Shown here piece after piece: positions 9,077 to 17,073 of a DNA stretch of 64,000 nt (within the stretch, counting starts at the first letter, position 1; each line of letters begins with the position of its first letter). The notes beneath the pieces were generated by a model that had not been told where the DNA came from, did no database searches, and saw nothing but the letters and a program-made list of their open reading frames with translations. Source of the DNA: Oscillospiraceae bacterium (GTDB lineage Bacteria; Bacillota; Clostridia; Oscillospirales; CAG-272); the NCBI GenBank assembly GCA_015064395.1, contig SVSH01000001.1:1-64000 (forward strand), given 5' to 3'. The position numbers and the translations under genes are program-made.

Positions 9077-11794
9077 TTATTTCGTCATGGCCGCTCTGGC
9101 CTTTTTGTCCCGGATGATCTCGTGCGGCCACTTCCACTTGAACTTACGTGCAGCAATGTCCAAGAGGAACAGGGCAAGTGCGGTGACCATGAACACGATC
9201 TTGGGATCGATGACTCGGTGAATATACTTGAGCGCGTTTTCGAACACGTCAAGGGGCTCCTCCAAAACGGCGCCGCGGCCGTGCGTGGCCAATGTCTGGA
9301 TGAGCTGCTCCGCCGTTGCAGGGTCGGTAAAGAGGTTATACTCCTGCGAGTAGGGCAGAGCCTTGTAAATGATGGTTTCTGCGATCACGATACCGTCTGC
9401 GCTCTTGCGCGTGACCTTGATCTCGTGCAGACCCGGGGTCGTGACGGCAAAGGAAAGCCTGGAGTAGGAGTCGTTTGAGGAAGCGGTGATGGTCTGAACC
9501 AATCCTTCCTCACCGTCAACACCGGGACTCTTGACCTCAAGTTCAATGTAGTCACCCTCCTGCATATCGGTAAATACGCTGACAACGGTGCTGTAGTTGT
9601 CTCCGTCCACCTCGGCGTCAATGTCCTGCGGACGAACCCGATCGGTGGGGAAGAGGGCGGTGACGATGTTGTTGATCAGAGTAGCACCGACGGGGGACTC
9701 TACAAAATCAGCCGACCAGGTGCCGTTGAGGTCGCAGGCAAACGTACCGACGCTGCCCTTACCGCATTGCCACTGGGTGTAAATGGGGGTGTAGTCGCCC
9801 ATGATGACGACCTGAGCGCCCTCCTTGGCCTTAACACCGTAGTAGCCGTCAAGAGTTGGCATATCCTCCTCGTTGATGCCGGCCGTGATGGAGTGGGTCG
9901 TGCCGAAGGTGGGAGTGAAGGTCACGTAGTTGACGTCCTTGATCTCGGGAACCTCCAGATCCTCTCTCATCGCCTCGGGAACCTTGGTGACGTCGTGGAT
10001 GTCATGGAAGTTCTTTTCCGTTCCGCCTGCGTACGTCTTGAGCAGCTCGATCATGTTGCGTCTGGCGTTGGTCGTACACTGAACGCCGACGATGGAGGTC
10101 GTGATGCCCTGCTTGGCATTTTCCTGCATCCAGTAGGTGTAGTCGCCCTCGTTATCGCCGCTGGGCTCACCGTCCGTAACGATAATGATATGCTTCTTTT
10201 CCACGCCGGTCTTGGCGGCCAGTGCCTTGCCCGCACGCTCGATGGCATCCGAGAAGACGGTGTTGCCGCCGCCCTCGATGCGCTCGATGGCGCTGAGTAT
10301 CTTAGCTCTGTAGGGACGGGGCGTCAGCTCCAGCTCTTCGTTGTAGCTGTCACCCAAGGACATGATACCGACGAAGTCACGCTCGGTCAGGGCATCCAGG
10401 CACGCCTCGGCACCCTGCTTTGCGTAGTACAATTTGCTCTCCTCGTATTTTCCGGAGCCATCGTACATGGATCCCGAGCGGTCGATGATGATAATGACGG
10501 CTACGGGAGGCGTGTAGTTGATGATCTCGACGGGGAGCAGCTTTTGGTAGGTCGTGCCGTACATATCCTCTTTGGTGTAGGCGTTGGCCGTCCAATCCTC
10601 GTCGTTGGGATTGAGGTCCTCCTTGTTGCCGCAGATGGTAAACAAACCGCCGCCGAAGTCGTATACGTAAGAATAGAGCGAATCGGCAAAGCCGTCAGGC
10701 ATATCTGCGTTGGAGATGTTGCAGAGTACCACCTGGTCAAAGGCACGGAGCTCTTTAGTGGTCTTGGGCATATTGATGGGGTCGTGAACGTTGACAACGG
10801 TCACGTTGAGCTCGTCGCGCAGCATGGTGCAAAGAGACTGAGATTCGCTCTCAATGCTCTCGACCACCAGGATCTTGTCGAAGATCTCAAGATACATATA
10901 AGAGGTGAAGACGTTGTTGAGTACCTCGGTATCCTGATCGCTGTTGATCTCAAAGGACAGCGTATGCAGGCCGGGGAGAGTGAAGGCAAAGGGAACCTTG
11001 ACCGTTTGCAGACCCTCCTTGAGCTCGACCTCGATGCCTTCTCCCTCGGCGTTGTTGTCGAAGGGCGTGATAGTCACGGTGCCCGCATAGGAGCTTTGCA
11101 GGGTCAGATCAATGAAGAATTCATTTCCCACCGTGATCTTTTCATTGGGTCTTGTGGCATCTACGATCTGCACCTCGTCTCCCAGCTCGGGGGCGGGGAA
11201 ATGCACGGTATCGACCTTGATGCCCTGCGAGGCGATGGTTTTGATGATGTTGATGGCCTGTCCGTCCGTCTCGACTGCGTCAGAGATCAAAACGATACGG
11301 GCGGTCTCCTTCTTGGTAAAGAGGGAGGCGGCATAGCTCAGCGCGGAAGCAATATCGGTGGCGGAGTTGTTGGGAGCGGGCGCCTGGAGATACTGTGTGT
11401 ACATATTCTCGGTGTCGTCCGAAAGCTCAACCGCATAAACCTGGTCAAAACCAAACGTAACGATGCCAAGCTTGAACATAGAATCTGTGTTGTCTATGAC
11501 TGACTTGACAAAGTCGTTTTTATCCTCCATGCCTTCGCTGCCGCTGTCCGAGGTGTCCACAAGGAGAATGACCTCGTTTTCCTTATTCGGCAGGTCGTAT
11601 TCAAAGGTGATTCCGGCAAGAACACATACGGATAAGACCATGACCGTGATATGCAACGCGATCGAAGTGATGCGGTTTCTGGTTTTTCTGTACCGCTTGT
11701 TCATACGGAAGTAAGGCAACAGGGCAAAGAACAGCGCGGGGATCAGAAGAAGCAAAAACCAGGGGTTTGAAAATTGAATACTAAAATTTACCAT
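9077..11794 (-). CDS. membrane protein with two VWA-type MIDAS motifs
   Basis: A 905-residue integral membrane protein. Two N-terminal hydrophobic helices (about 9-30 and 42-66) are followed by a first VWA-like domain with the metal site DTSDS at 80-84. Residues about 305-430 resemble a Rossmann/amidotransferase-like fold (VVLCNIS, FGGGLFTICG) without an obvious catalytic triad. A second, clear VWA domain starts with DRSGS at 438-442 and continues with GGNTVFSDA and IVTDGEPSG, completing a MIDAS site. A C-terminal region of beta strands precedes the last helix (about 868-888) and a basic tail ending inside the cell. Such proteins partner MoxR ATPases and DUF58 proteins, often near batA/batB-type genes. 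It starts 15 bases after the BatA-like gene. A role in assembling or activating extracytoplasmic proteins is inference. Confidence 0.88.
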   Translation of the reverse strand: MVNFSIQFSNPWFLLLLIPALFFALLPYFRMNKRYRKTRNRITSIALHITVMVLSVCVLAGITFEYDLPNKENEVILLVDTSDSGSEGMEDKNDFVKSVIDNTDSMFKLGIVTFGFDQVYAVELSDDTENMYTQYLQAPAPNNSATDIASALSYAASLFTKKETARIVLISDAVETDGQAINIIKTIASQGIKVDTVHFPAPELGDEVQIVDATRPNEKITVGNEFFIDLTLQSSYAGTVTITPFDNNAEGEGIEVELKEGLQTVKVPFAFTLPGLHTLSFEINSDQDTEVLNNVFTSYMYLEIFDKILVVESIESESQSLCTMLRDELNVTVVNVHDPINMPKTTKELRAFDQVVLCNISNADMPDGFADSLYSYVYDFGGGLFTICGNKEDLNPNDEDWTANAYTKEDMYGTTYQKLLPVEIINYTPPVAVIIIIDRSGSMYDGSGKYEESKLYYAKQGAEACLDALTERDFVGIMSLGDSYNEELELTPRPYRAKILSAIERIEGGGNTVFSDAIERAGKALAAKTGVEKKHIIIVTDGEPSGDNEGDYTYWMQENAKQGITTSIVGVQCTTNARRNMIELLKTYAGGTEKNFHDIHDVTKVPEAMREDLEVPEIKDVNYVTFTPTFGTTHSITAGINEEDMPTLDGYYGVKAKEGAQVVIMGDYTPIYTQWQCGKGSVGTFACDLNGTWSADFVESPVGATLINNIVTALFPTDRVRPQDIDAEVDGDNYSTVVSVFTDMQEGDYIELEVKSPGVDGEEGLVQTITASSNDSYSRLSFAVTTPGLHEIKVTRKSADGIVIAETIIYKALPYSQEYNLFTDPATAEQLIQTLATHGRGAVLEEPLDVFENALKYIHRVIDPKIVFMVTALALFLLDIAARKFKWKWPHEIIRDKKARAAMTK

Positions 11795-11809
11795 GGTTTA
11801 TTTTCCTAA

Positions 11810-13744
11810 CTAAAATTGCTCGCGTGATTGCAGCCACCATTCTGCAAACAGAAGGGCGATCAGAGCCAGAGCAAAGTATAATAAGAGATCTTGATTTTCG
11901 ATTTCTTCTCGTTCTACGAAGAAGGGGTTGGAAAGCGTATCCTCCAGCGTGTTGATGTCAGACTCGGAGGCGGGAAGCTTGACGAAGAAGTATTCCGAAA
12001 TCTCCTCGCCCGAGATGGGAGTCTGGGAGACCTTGTAAAGACCGGGGGTCTTGAGCAACACGGTGTCGGGGAAGGTTCTCAGCTCGGTTTCCTTGTTGTT
12101 CGGATCCGTCAGCATCAGATATTCACTGCGACAGTTGAGTGAGATCTCGTCGTTGACCTCGAACACGTGTTCCGACATGGTAGAGGGGATATAGTGCTCG
12201 AAGATGTTGTACATAAACAGAGGGAAGTCCAGGAGCATGGAGAAGTTGGAGTAGTTGAGGCTGAAGGACATGGCGACGATCTTTTGATCGGGCTCGTTCT
12301 TAGCCATCACCACTGCCTTGTTCTCACAGTACATCAGGGGGACGTAGCCGTCGGCACTTGTGAACTCCTTGAATCTTGTAACGGTGATTTCCTCCGGCGT
12401 GATACCGTCCATCAGGACGTGCTCGTCGCCGGGAGAGAGAGTAAGTCCCTGCCCGTTGCTGCTTTGGAACCCTCCGCCCAGCCGCAGTCCGGTGATGGAG
12501 GGGAGAGAATCGGGGTTGGCCAGGATCAAAAGACCGTCATTGGGCAGCGTCTTGGGGATCTTGTGCTCGAAGATGTAAACGTCGAAGCCCTCGATCTCAG
12601 GGGTCTCATCCTTTTTCACCTCCACGAATTCTACCTTCCAACGCTTGTTGAGGGTATCGCGCAGAACCATCATGGCCGTTCCAAAGAAGTTGTTGGGGCT
12701 CGAACTGGCGTACTGGATCCTCAGGGGCGGCTTTTCTCCGCCGTGAAGCGAGAAGGTGTTATCGTACTCGAAGGAGTCGTTTTCATTGATGCGGATGGAC
12801 AGATAGTTGAAGGAGAAGATCTCCACGCTTTCGGTGATGTCAGCGTCCGGCTTGTCCGGATTGTACTTGGCGAACACCAGCGTGGTGGGCTCACCCGCCT
12901 TACATCTTGCCGTTGCGAACAGGTTGACCACCATGTCGTCGTCATTGACGCCGTAAATATCGCAGTACACGTCGATATCTGCGTCTACGTTGCCGTAGCA
13001 GGCGATGTCGATCTCAAAGCGGTAATAGTTCTCGTCGATGATGGCACGGGTATCCAGGATCGCCGCATTCCACTCGGAGGGATCCTTGACGTCCTTGATG
13101 ACCACGCGGCCGGCGTCGATGTAATTGGTGTCGGTAAAGAATACGACTTCGGCGTCGGGGTTGACCAGCGTCGTTTGCTCGGCCAGCTTGATGGCACCGT
13201 CGATGTCTCCCTTGCCAAAGGTGTATACCGGTTCTTCGCCGTCTTCGGGAGAGAGGAGGGCGTCCAGCGCCTCGTCGATCTCCAGTGCGTTTTCGGCATT
13301 GACGTTTGCTACGACAACGGAAGCCTTTTCGCCCGCGAGCAGTACGGTGACCGTGCTGCCTTGCTCGAAGGCCTCGTAGGCCAGCGTGCGAGCCGATTCC
13401 ACGGCGCGCTCGAAGCGGGTTTCGCCGTCGGATTCGGTCATCATGGAGGCGGACGCGTCAAGAATGACGACCTTTTCCGTGACAACGGGCTCTTTTATTG
13501 CTTCAATGAAGGGCTGGGCGACGATAAAGGTCAGTGCACAGATGGCAAGCATCTGGCAGATAAAGAGGAGTATGTTACGGAGCTTGCTGACGGGAATTTT
13601 CTTTTTTCTCAGCTTCAAGCTCAGCTTCCAAATAAATGTAGATGAAATAATTTTGTTTTGGTAATTGGGCTTAATGATATAGATGATGATCAGGATGATC
13701 AAGCCGTTAAAGCCCAAAAAACCAAGGGGCGTTAACCAACTCAT
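11810..13744 (-). CDS. BatA-like VWA membrane protein
   Basis: A 644-residue protein with the architecture of the aerotolerance-regulator (BatA) group. An N-terminal helix (about 8-25) precedes a basic loop, then a second helix (about 57-80). The VWA domain follows, with MIDAS DASAS at 96-100 and a later VVFFTDTNYI strand. A long extracytoplasmic beta-rich region comes next, and one C-terminal helix (LLLYFALALIALLFAEWWL). The N-terminal placement of two helices before VWA is characteristic of BatA-type proteins working with MoxR ATPases. The start codon overlaps the DUF58 stop by four bases (ATGA), indicating translational coupling. Target proteins are not known; the two downstream lipoproteins are the nearest candidates. 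Confidence 0.87.
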   Translation of the reverse strand: MSWLTPLGFLGFNGLIILIIIYIIKPNYQNKIISSTFIWKLSLKLRKKKIPVSKLRNILLFICQMLAICALTFIVAQPFIEAIKEPVVTEKVVILDASASMMTESDGETRFERAVESARTLAYEAFEQGSTVTVLLAGEKASVVVANVNAENALEIDEALDALLSPEDGEEPVYTFGKGDIDGAIKLAEQTTLVNPDAEVVFFTDTNYIDAGRVVIKDVKDPSEWNAAILDTRAIIDENYYRFEIDIACYGNVDADIDVYCDIYGVNDDDMVVNLFATARCKAGEPTTLVFAKYNPDKPDADITESVEIFSFNYLSIRINENDSFEYDNTFSLHGGEKPPLRIQYASSSPNNFFGTAMMVLRDTLNKRWKVEFVEVKKDETPEIEGFDVYIFEHKIPKTLPNDGLLILANPDSLPSITGLRLGGGFQSSNGQGLTLSPGDEHVLMDGITPEEITVTRFKEFTSADGYVPLMYCENKAVVMAKNEPDQKIVAMSFSLNYSNFSMLLDFPLFMYNIFEHYIPSTMSEHVFEVNDEISLNCRSEYLMLTDPNNKETELRTFPDTVLLKTPGLYKVSQTPISGEEISEYFFVKLPASESDINTLEDTLSNPFFVEREEIENQDLLLYFALALIALLFAEWWLQSREQF

Positions 13745-14643
13745 GACATAATTCCTACCTTCAGTAATTCTTTGAACAGTACCTTTTCGATGGGTTGATC
13801 ACACCTTACGGTTACAAATCCGACGTCGCGCGAGTTGCAGAACGTGCGGATATCGTCAAGATGATATTGGATCGCTTCCTCGTAAGCTTGCAGGTGAGAG
13901 CGATTGATCTTGATCTTGAGATTTTTGATGTCATCCATTCCACAGGACTCGGTGTCGATCAGATTGACTCTGCCACTGTAGGAGGGATCCGTTTCATCCA
14001 GCGTTACGACCTGAATGAGCAGAACCTGCTTTTTCTTGTAGCAAAGGAAATCGATGGCCTTTTTCCAGTCGCTGTACGTGAAGAAATCCGAAATAATCAC
14101 GGTCAGACCGTCGTTGGAGCCCAGGTTGGGACAGCCGATGATGGCCTTTTCCAGGTCGGATTCATCGTCGAACAGGTCAAGATCCTCAAGCGTGCTGATG
14201 GCGTTAAAGAAGGACTTTTTTCCGACAATGGTGCCGAAGGGGTCCTCTGCCTTCGCACCCTTGATGAGCTTGAAGGAGACCTTGTCCATATTGTGAACCG
14301 AAAGGTACCCGAGGGCGGCGGCCACACCAAGCGTGTAGTTCGCCTTTTCGGGGAGATCTTTACCCATAGATGCTGAGCAGTCGATAAAGATCTGCGTGTG
14401 CATCTGTCTTTCGTCTGTAAATAACTTAAGGAAGAACTTTTCAAAACGGCTGTACAAATTCCAGTCGATGCGGCGGATATCGTCCCCCAGCATATATTCT
14501 CTGTAATCGGCAAACTCGACCGTCTGGCCGTAGGTCCGGACCAGGTGCTTGCCGCCAAAGAAACCGCCAAGGTCGGCTCTGAGTTCCAGAGCCAGCGCCT
14601 CAAGACGGCTGAAAAAGCCATCGTTCAAATAAGATCCCTTCAT
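13741..14643 (-). CDS. DUF58 domain protein
   Basis: A 300-residue soluble protein of the DUF58 family. The family signature is visible around residues 36-62: FADYREYMLGDDIRRIDW. It is followed by the VWA-like metal site DCSAS at 88-92, and a strand leading to VIISDFFTYSDW. It lacks N-terminal membrane helices, unlike longer DUF58 members, so it should act in the cytoplasm or at the inner membrane face. DUF58 proteins are nearly always encoded beside a MoxR ATPase. Here the start overlaps the moxR-like stop by one base and the stop overlaps the BatA-like start by four bases. Ribosome binding site GGGAGAAAATA lies inside the end of moxR. Biochemical function in the family remains poorly defined. 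Confidence 0.92.
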   Translation of the reverse strand: MKGSYLNDGFFSRLEALALELRADLGGFFGGKHLVRTYGQTVEFADYREYMLGDDIRRIDWNLYSRFEKFFLKLFTDERQMHTQIFIDCSASMGKDLPEKANYTLGVAAALGYLSVHNMDKVSFKLIKGAKAEDPFGTIVGKKSFFNAISTLEDLDLFDDESDLEKAIIGCPNLGSNDGLTVIISDFFTYSDWKKAIDFLCYKKKQVLLIQVVTLDETDPSYSGRVNLIDTESCGMDDIKNLKIKINRSHLQAYEEAIQYHLDDIRTFCNSRDVGFVTVRCDQPIEKVLFKELLKVGIMS

Positions 14644-15683
14644 TATTTTCTCCCGAGACGTCCGCGCTTGGTTTCCACAGGCTCAGCGGGTGCTTCTGCC
14701 TTTTTGCCGGCCAGCTCGTCGATGATCATGGTCACGATTTCATCGGGGGAGATGCGCTCTGCGATCGCCTCAAAGGTCAGCTTCATTCTGTGACGCAGAA
14801 CGGGGTAGGCAAGCTCGTTGACATCATTGTAGGAAACGTTGTATCTGCCGTTCATCAGGGCCTTGACCTTAGCGGCCGAGATGAGCGCCTGACCTGCACG
14901 GGGGGATGCGCCCAGACGGACGTACTTCTTTGCGGTCTCACTGGCGCACTCGCTGTCGGGGTGAGTAGCGGAGCAAAGCTTCATCGCGTATCTCATGACA
15001 TCCTCGGCAACGGGGATGGCATTTGCAGTCGCGCGCATCTCAAGCAGGTCGCTGCCATTACAAGCGGCGTCTGCTACCTCTGCCATGGTCTTCTGCGTCA
15101 TGTTGACGATGTCCATCAGCTCGTCCAGAGAAGGATTCTTAACGATGATCTTGAACATGAAACGGTCCATCTGTGCCTCGGGCAGGGGGTAGGTACCGTC
15201 CTGCTCGACGGGGTTCTGGGTTGCCAGAACGAAGAAGGGCTCCTGCAGCTTGCGGGATACACCCATAACGGTTACGGTGTGCTCCTGCATCGCCTCAAGC
15301 AAAGCGGACTGCGTCTTAGGCGTTGCACGGTTGATCTCGTCTGCCAAGATAATATTGGAGAAGATAGGACCGGGCTGGAACTGGAAGGAGGAGTTGCCGT
15401 TTTCATCCTTAACGATGATATTGGTACCCGTTACGTCGGCGGGCATCAGGTCAGGCGTGAACTGAATTCTGGAGAAGGGAAGGTCGAATACGCGGCCGAG
15501 CGAACGGACAAGACGGGTCTTACCGACGCCGGGAACACCCTCAAGCAGGACGTTACCGCCGGCGATCATAGCGATGACCGCACCCTCGATAACTTCCTTC
15601 TGACCGATCACGTCGCGGCCGATCTGTTCGAAAATATCGGCACACTGCTTGCTGAATTTCTGAATATTTGCTTCTGTTACCAT
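14643..15683 (-). CDS. MoxR family AAA+ ATPase
   Basis: A 346-residue AAA+ ATPase of the MoxR group. Walker A GVPGVGKT lies at residues 49-56. Walker B ILADEINRA follows near 108, then ALLEAMQE and the sensor region FVLATQNPVEQDGTYPLPEA, which is the MoxR hallmark. A C-terminal helical lid (GASPRAGQALISAAKVKAL) follows. The last 20 residues are an Ala/Pro/Glu/Lys-rich tail. MoxR ATPases are thought to act as chaperone-like motors with VWA and DUF58 partners, remodelling or activating client proteins. All these partners follow directly in the same operon. Ribosome binding site AAGAGG precedes ATG, 22 bases after the preceding membrane-protein gene. Confidence 0.96.
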   Translation of the reverse strand: MVTEANIQKFSKQCADIFEQIGRDVIGQKEVIEGAVIAMIAGGNVLLEGVPGVGKTRLVRSLGRVFDLPFSRIQFTPDLMPADVTGTNIIVKDENGNSSFQFQPGPIFSNIILADEINRATPKTQSALLEAMQEHTVTVMGVSRKLQEPFFVLATQNPVEQDGTYPLPEAQMDRFMFKIIVKNPSLDELMDIVNMTQKTMAEVADAACNGSDLLEMRATANAIPVAEDVMRYAMKLCSATHPDSECASETAKKYVRLGASPRAGQALISAAKVKALMNGRYNVSYNDVNELAYPVLRHRMKLTFEAIAERISPDEIVTMIIDELAGKKAEAPAEPVETKRGRLGRK

Positions 15684-15705
15684 TGTTTTTTACCTCTTAC
15701 AATTT

Positions 15706-16761
15706 TTATACGATGTTGATATAGGCTTCGATGATCGCCTTTTCTTCTTCGGTCAGCTCCTCGGGATTCTTTTCGAGCAGCTCCATGATTTTGTCCTTGT
15801 ATTCTTCCAATACCTCGCGGTAGTAGGTCTCACCGTTGATGATCTGGTTGAAGTCCTCGTACTTTCCGGTGCCGTTTTCGGAGTCACTGGGGTTGCCGTC
15901 CTCGCCGGGCTGATCGCCGGACTCGCCGTTGTCGCCCTCTTCTTCGCCGCCCTCTTCACCGTTTTCGTCTCCTTCACCCTCGTCTCCAGCGTCATCGCCT
16001 TCCTCCTCCAGAGGAACGAAAATGGCTACGAGAACAAGGGGGTGATCGACCTTTTCATCGGAACGGGAAGGCTTCTTGTAGCCGTCGTCCCAACCTTCAA
16101 AGGAGTAACCGTCCTCCGGAACGGCAACAACGGGGGTAGCGTTTTCTCCCAGCAGCACCAGCTGCTCCATTTCGCCGTCGATGTATCCGCCGTCCTCGGC
16201 CATATAAGACACGGGAACGTACACGGGGGGATCGGGCGGGAGGATATTGTCGAGAAACTCACCGCCGTCGGGCAACAGTCCTGCGGCACTAAGTCCTGCG
16301 ACGACGCTCATGCCAAGGCCGAGCGTGGCGGTGATCGCCAATGTGGCAAACACCTTCTTTTGAATTCTGATCTTTAACTGACTTTTTGTCACCTTGCTCA
16401 GCGCCGCCATGGCGTCCGAGCGCTGCATGGCAGCCATCGTGGAGTCATCGTTTTGGTATTCGACCATGGTAACCAAACGCTCCTCCAGGCCAAGGCCGTC
16501 GATCCTTCGTGCATTGGCAATGACCGTCGGGCGGAACTTCTCGAAGTAGAAGACCACGGCGGCGACGATTGTCACAAGGACGGTCGCACCGGCGAGTGCT
16601 CCCAGGACAAGACCGACGTTCTGAATGCCGATGGCCCAGAACGTGATGCCCAGCACAAAGTCAGCGCCAAAGCTTACCGAAAGACCGCACAGAAGCGACT
16701 TTAAGATCGCCTCCAGGCGCAGCTTGGGGTAATGTGTGTTAAAATGAGATTTTTGGTTCAT
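15706..16761 (-). CDS. MoxR-operon membrane protein with acidic linker and InlB-like module
   Basis: A 351-residue membrane protein, first gene of the MoxR operon. The ATG at 16761 is chosen because AAAGGAT lies about eight bases upstream; an in-frame ATG at 16824 has no comparable site. Helices are visible at about 19-45, 48-74 and 128-150. Between helices two and three is a cytoplasmic segment with RRIDGLGLEERLVTMVEY, recalling DUF4175-like partners of MoxR systems. After helix three an extracytoplasmic part carries an InlB/Flg_new-like fragment (PEDGYSFEGWDDGYKKP) and then a very acidic Glu/Gly/Asp linker. A helical tail (EELTEEEKAIIEAYINIV) closes the protein. Family assignment is tentative; membrane topology and operon position are well supported. 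Confidence 0.72.
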   Translation of the reverse strand: MNQKSHFNTHYPKLRLEAILKSLLCGLSVSFGADFVLGITFWAIGIQNVGLVLGALAGATVLVTIVAAVVFYFEKFRPTVIANARRIDGLGLEERLVTMVEYQNDDSTMAAMQRSDAMAALSKVTKSQLKIRIQKKVFATLAITATLGLGMSVVAGLSAAGLLPDGGEFLDNILPPDPPVYVPVSYMAEDGGYIDGEMEQLVLLGENATPVVAVPEDGYSFEGWDDGYKKPSRSDEKVDHPLVLVAIFVPLEEEGDDAGDEGEGDENGEEGGEEEGDNGESGDQPGEDGNPSDSENGTGKYEDFNQIINGETYYREVLEEYKDKIMELLEKNPEELTEEEKAIIEAYINIV

Positions 16762-17073
16762 TCTGCTTATCCTTTCTAAGCGGGATAGGGGTATGATCTT
16801 TGTATGCAAAGCGGTTTCGCACACATGAGCGTTGCTGTTTTGGCAACAAGAGGATGCGTGCGGACACGCATATGTGCGTATTTCAGGGGGCTTCCGAGGG
16901 CCCCATATTCGCCAAAAAGCATTTCGTAACCGAAAACATCCTAAAAGCGATCGATTTTTGAAATGCTATAAACATGGTTCAAGGCAAGAGGGCACAGCCC
17001 TCTTGCCTATATTTCCGGGGGATCCGGGGCTCACGGGAGCCCCGGATGTGGGCAGATTCAAGATCTGCGAATA
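16762..17073. other. 312-bp intergenic region with several hairpins
   Basis: No gene is visible. From left to right there are small inverted repeats: GTTGC/GCAAC (16831-16847), GCGTG/CACGC (16856-16869), an 11-bp perfect hairpin with ACA loop (16983-17007) and another 11-bp GC-rich hairpin (17022-17047). The last two lie just downstream of the giant LRR gene and may stop its transcripts or protect their 3' ends, although neither has a proper T-run. The promoter of the MoxR operon must also be here or further upstream, but I found no convincing -35/-10 pair. Confidence 0.55.
16983..17047 (-). terminator. tandem hairpins downstream of giant LRR gene
   Basis: Arms 17022-17032/17037-17047 (loop four bases) and 16983-16993/16997-17007 (loop three bases) are each 11 bp and perfect. 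They follow the minus-strand gene ending at 17074. Missing T-tracts make intrinsic termination uncertain; mRNA 3'-end protection is an alternative. Confidence 0.45.

Noticed and set aside
7407..11503. Plus-strand open frames of about 600 and 580 codons opposite the LRR lipoprotein and VWA genes
   Set aside because: They are antisense shadows of genes with strong motifs and coupled starts.
16762..16824. Longer N-terminus of the first MoxR-operon gene from ATG 16824
   Set aside because: The extra 21 residues have no ribosome binding site in front, whereas AAAGGAT sits correctly before the ATG at 16761.
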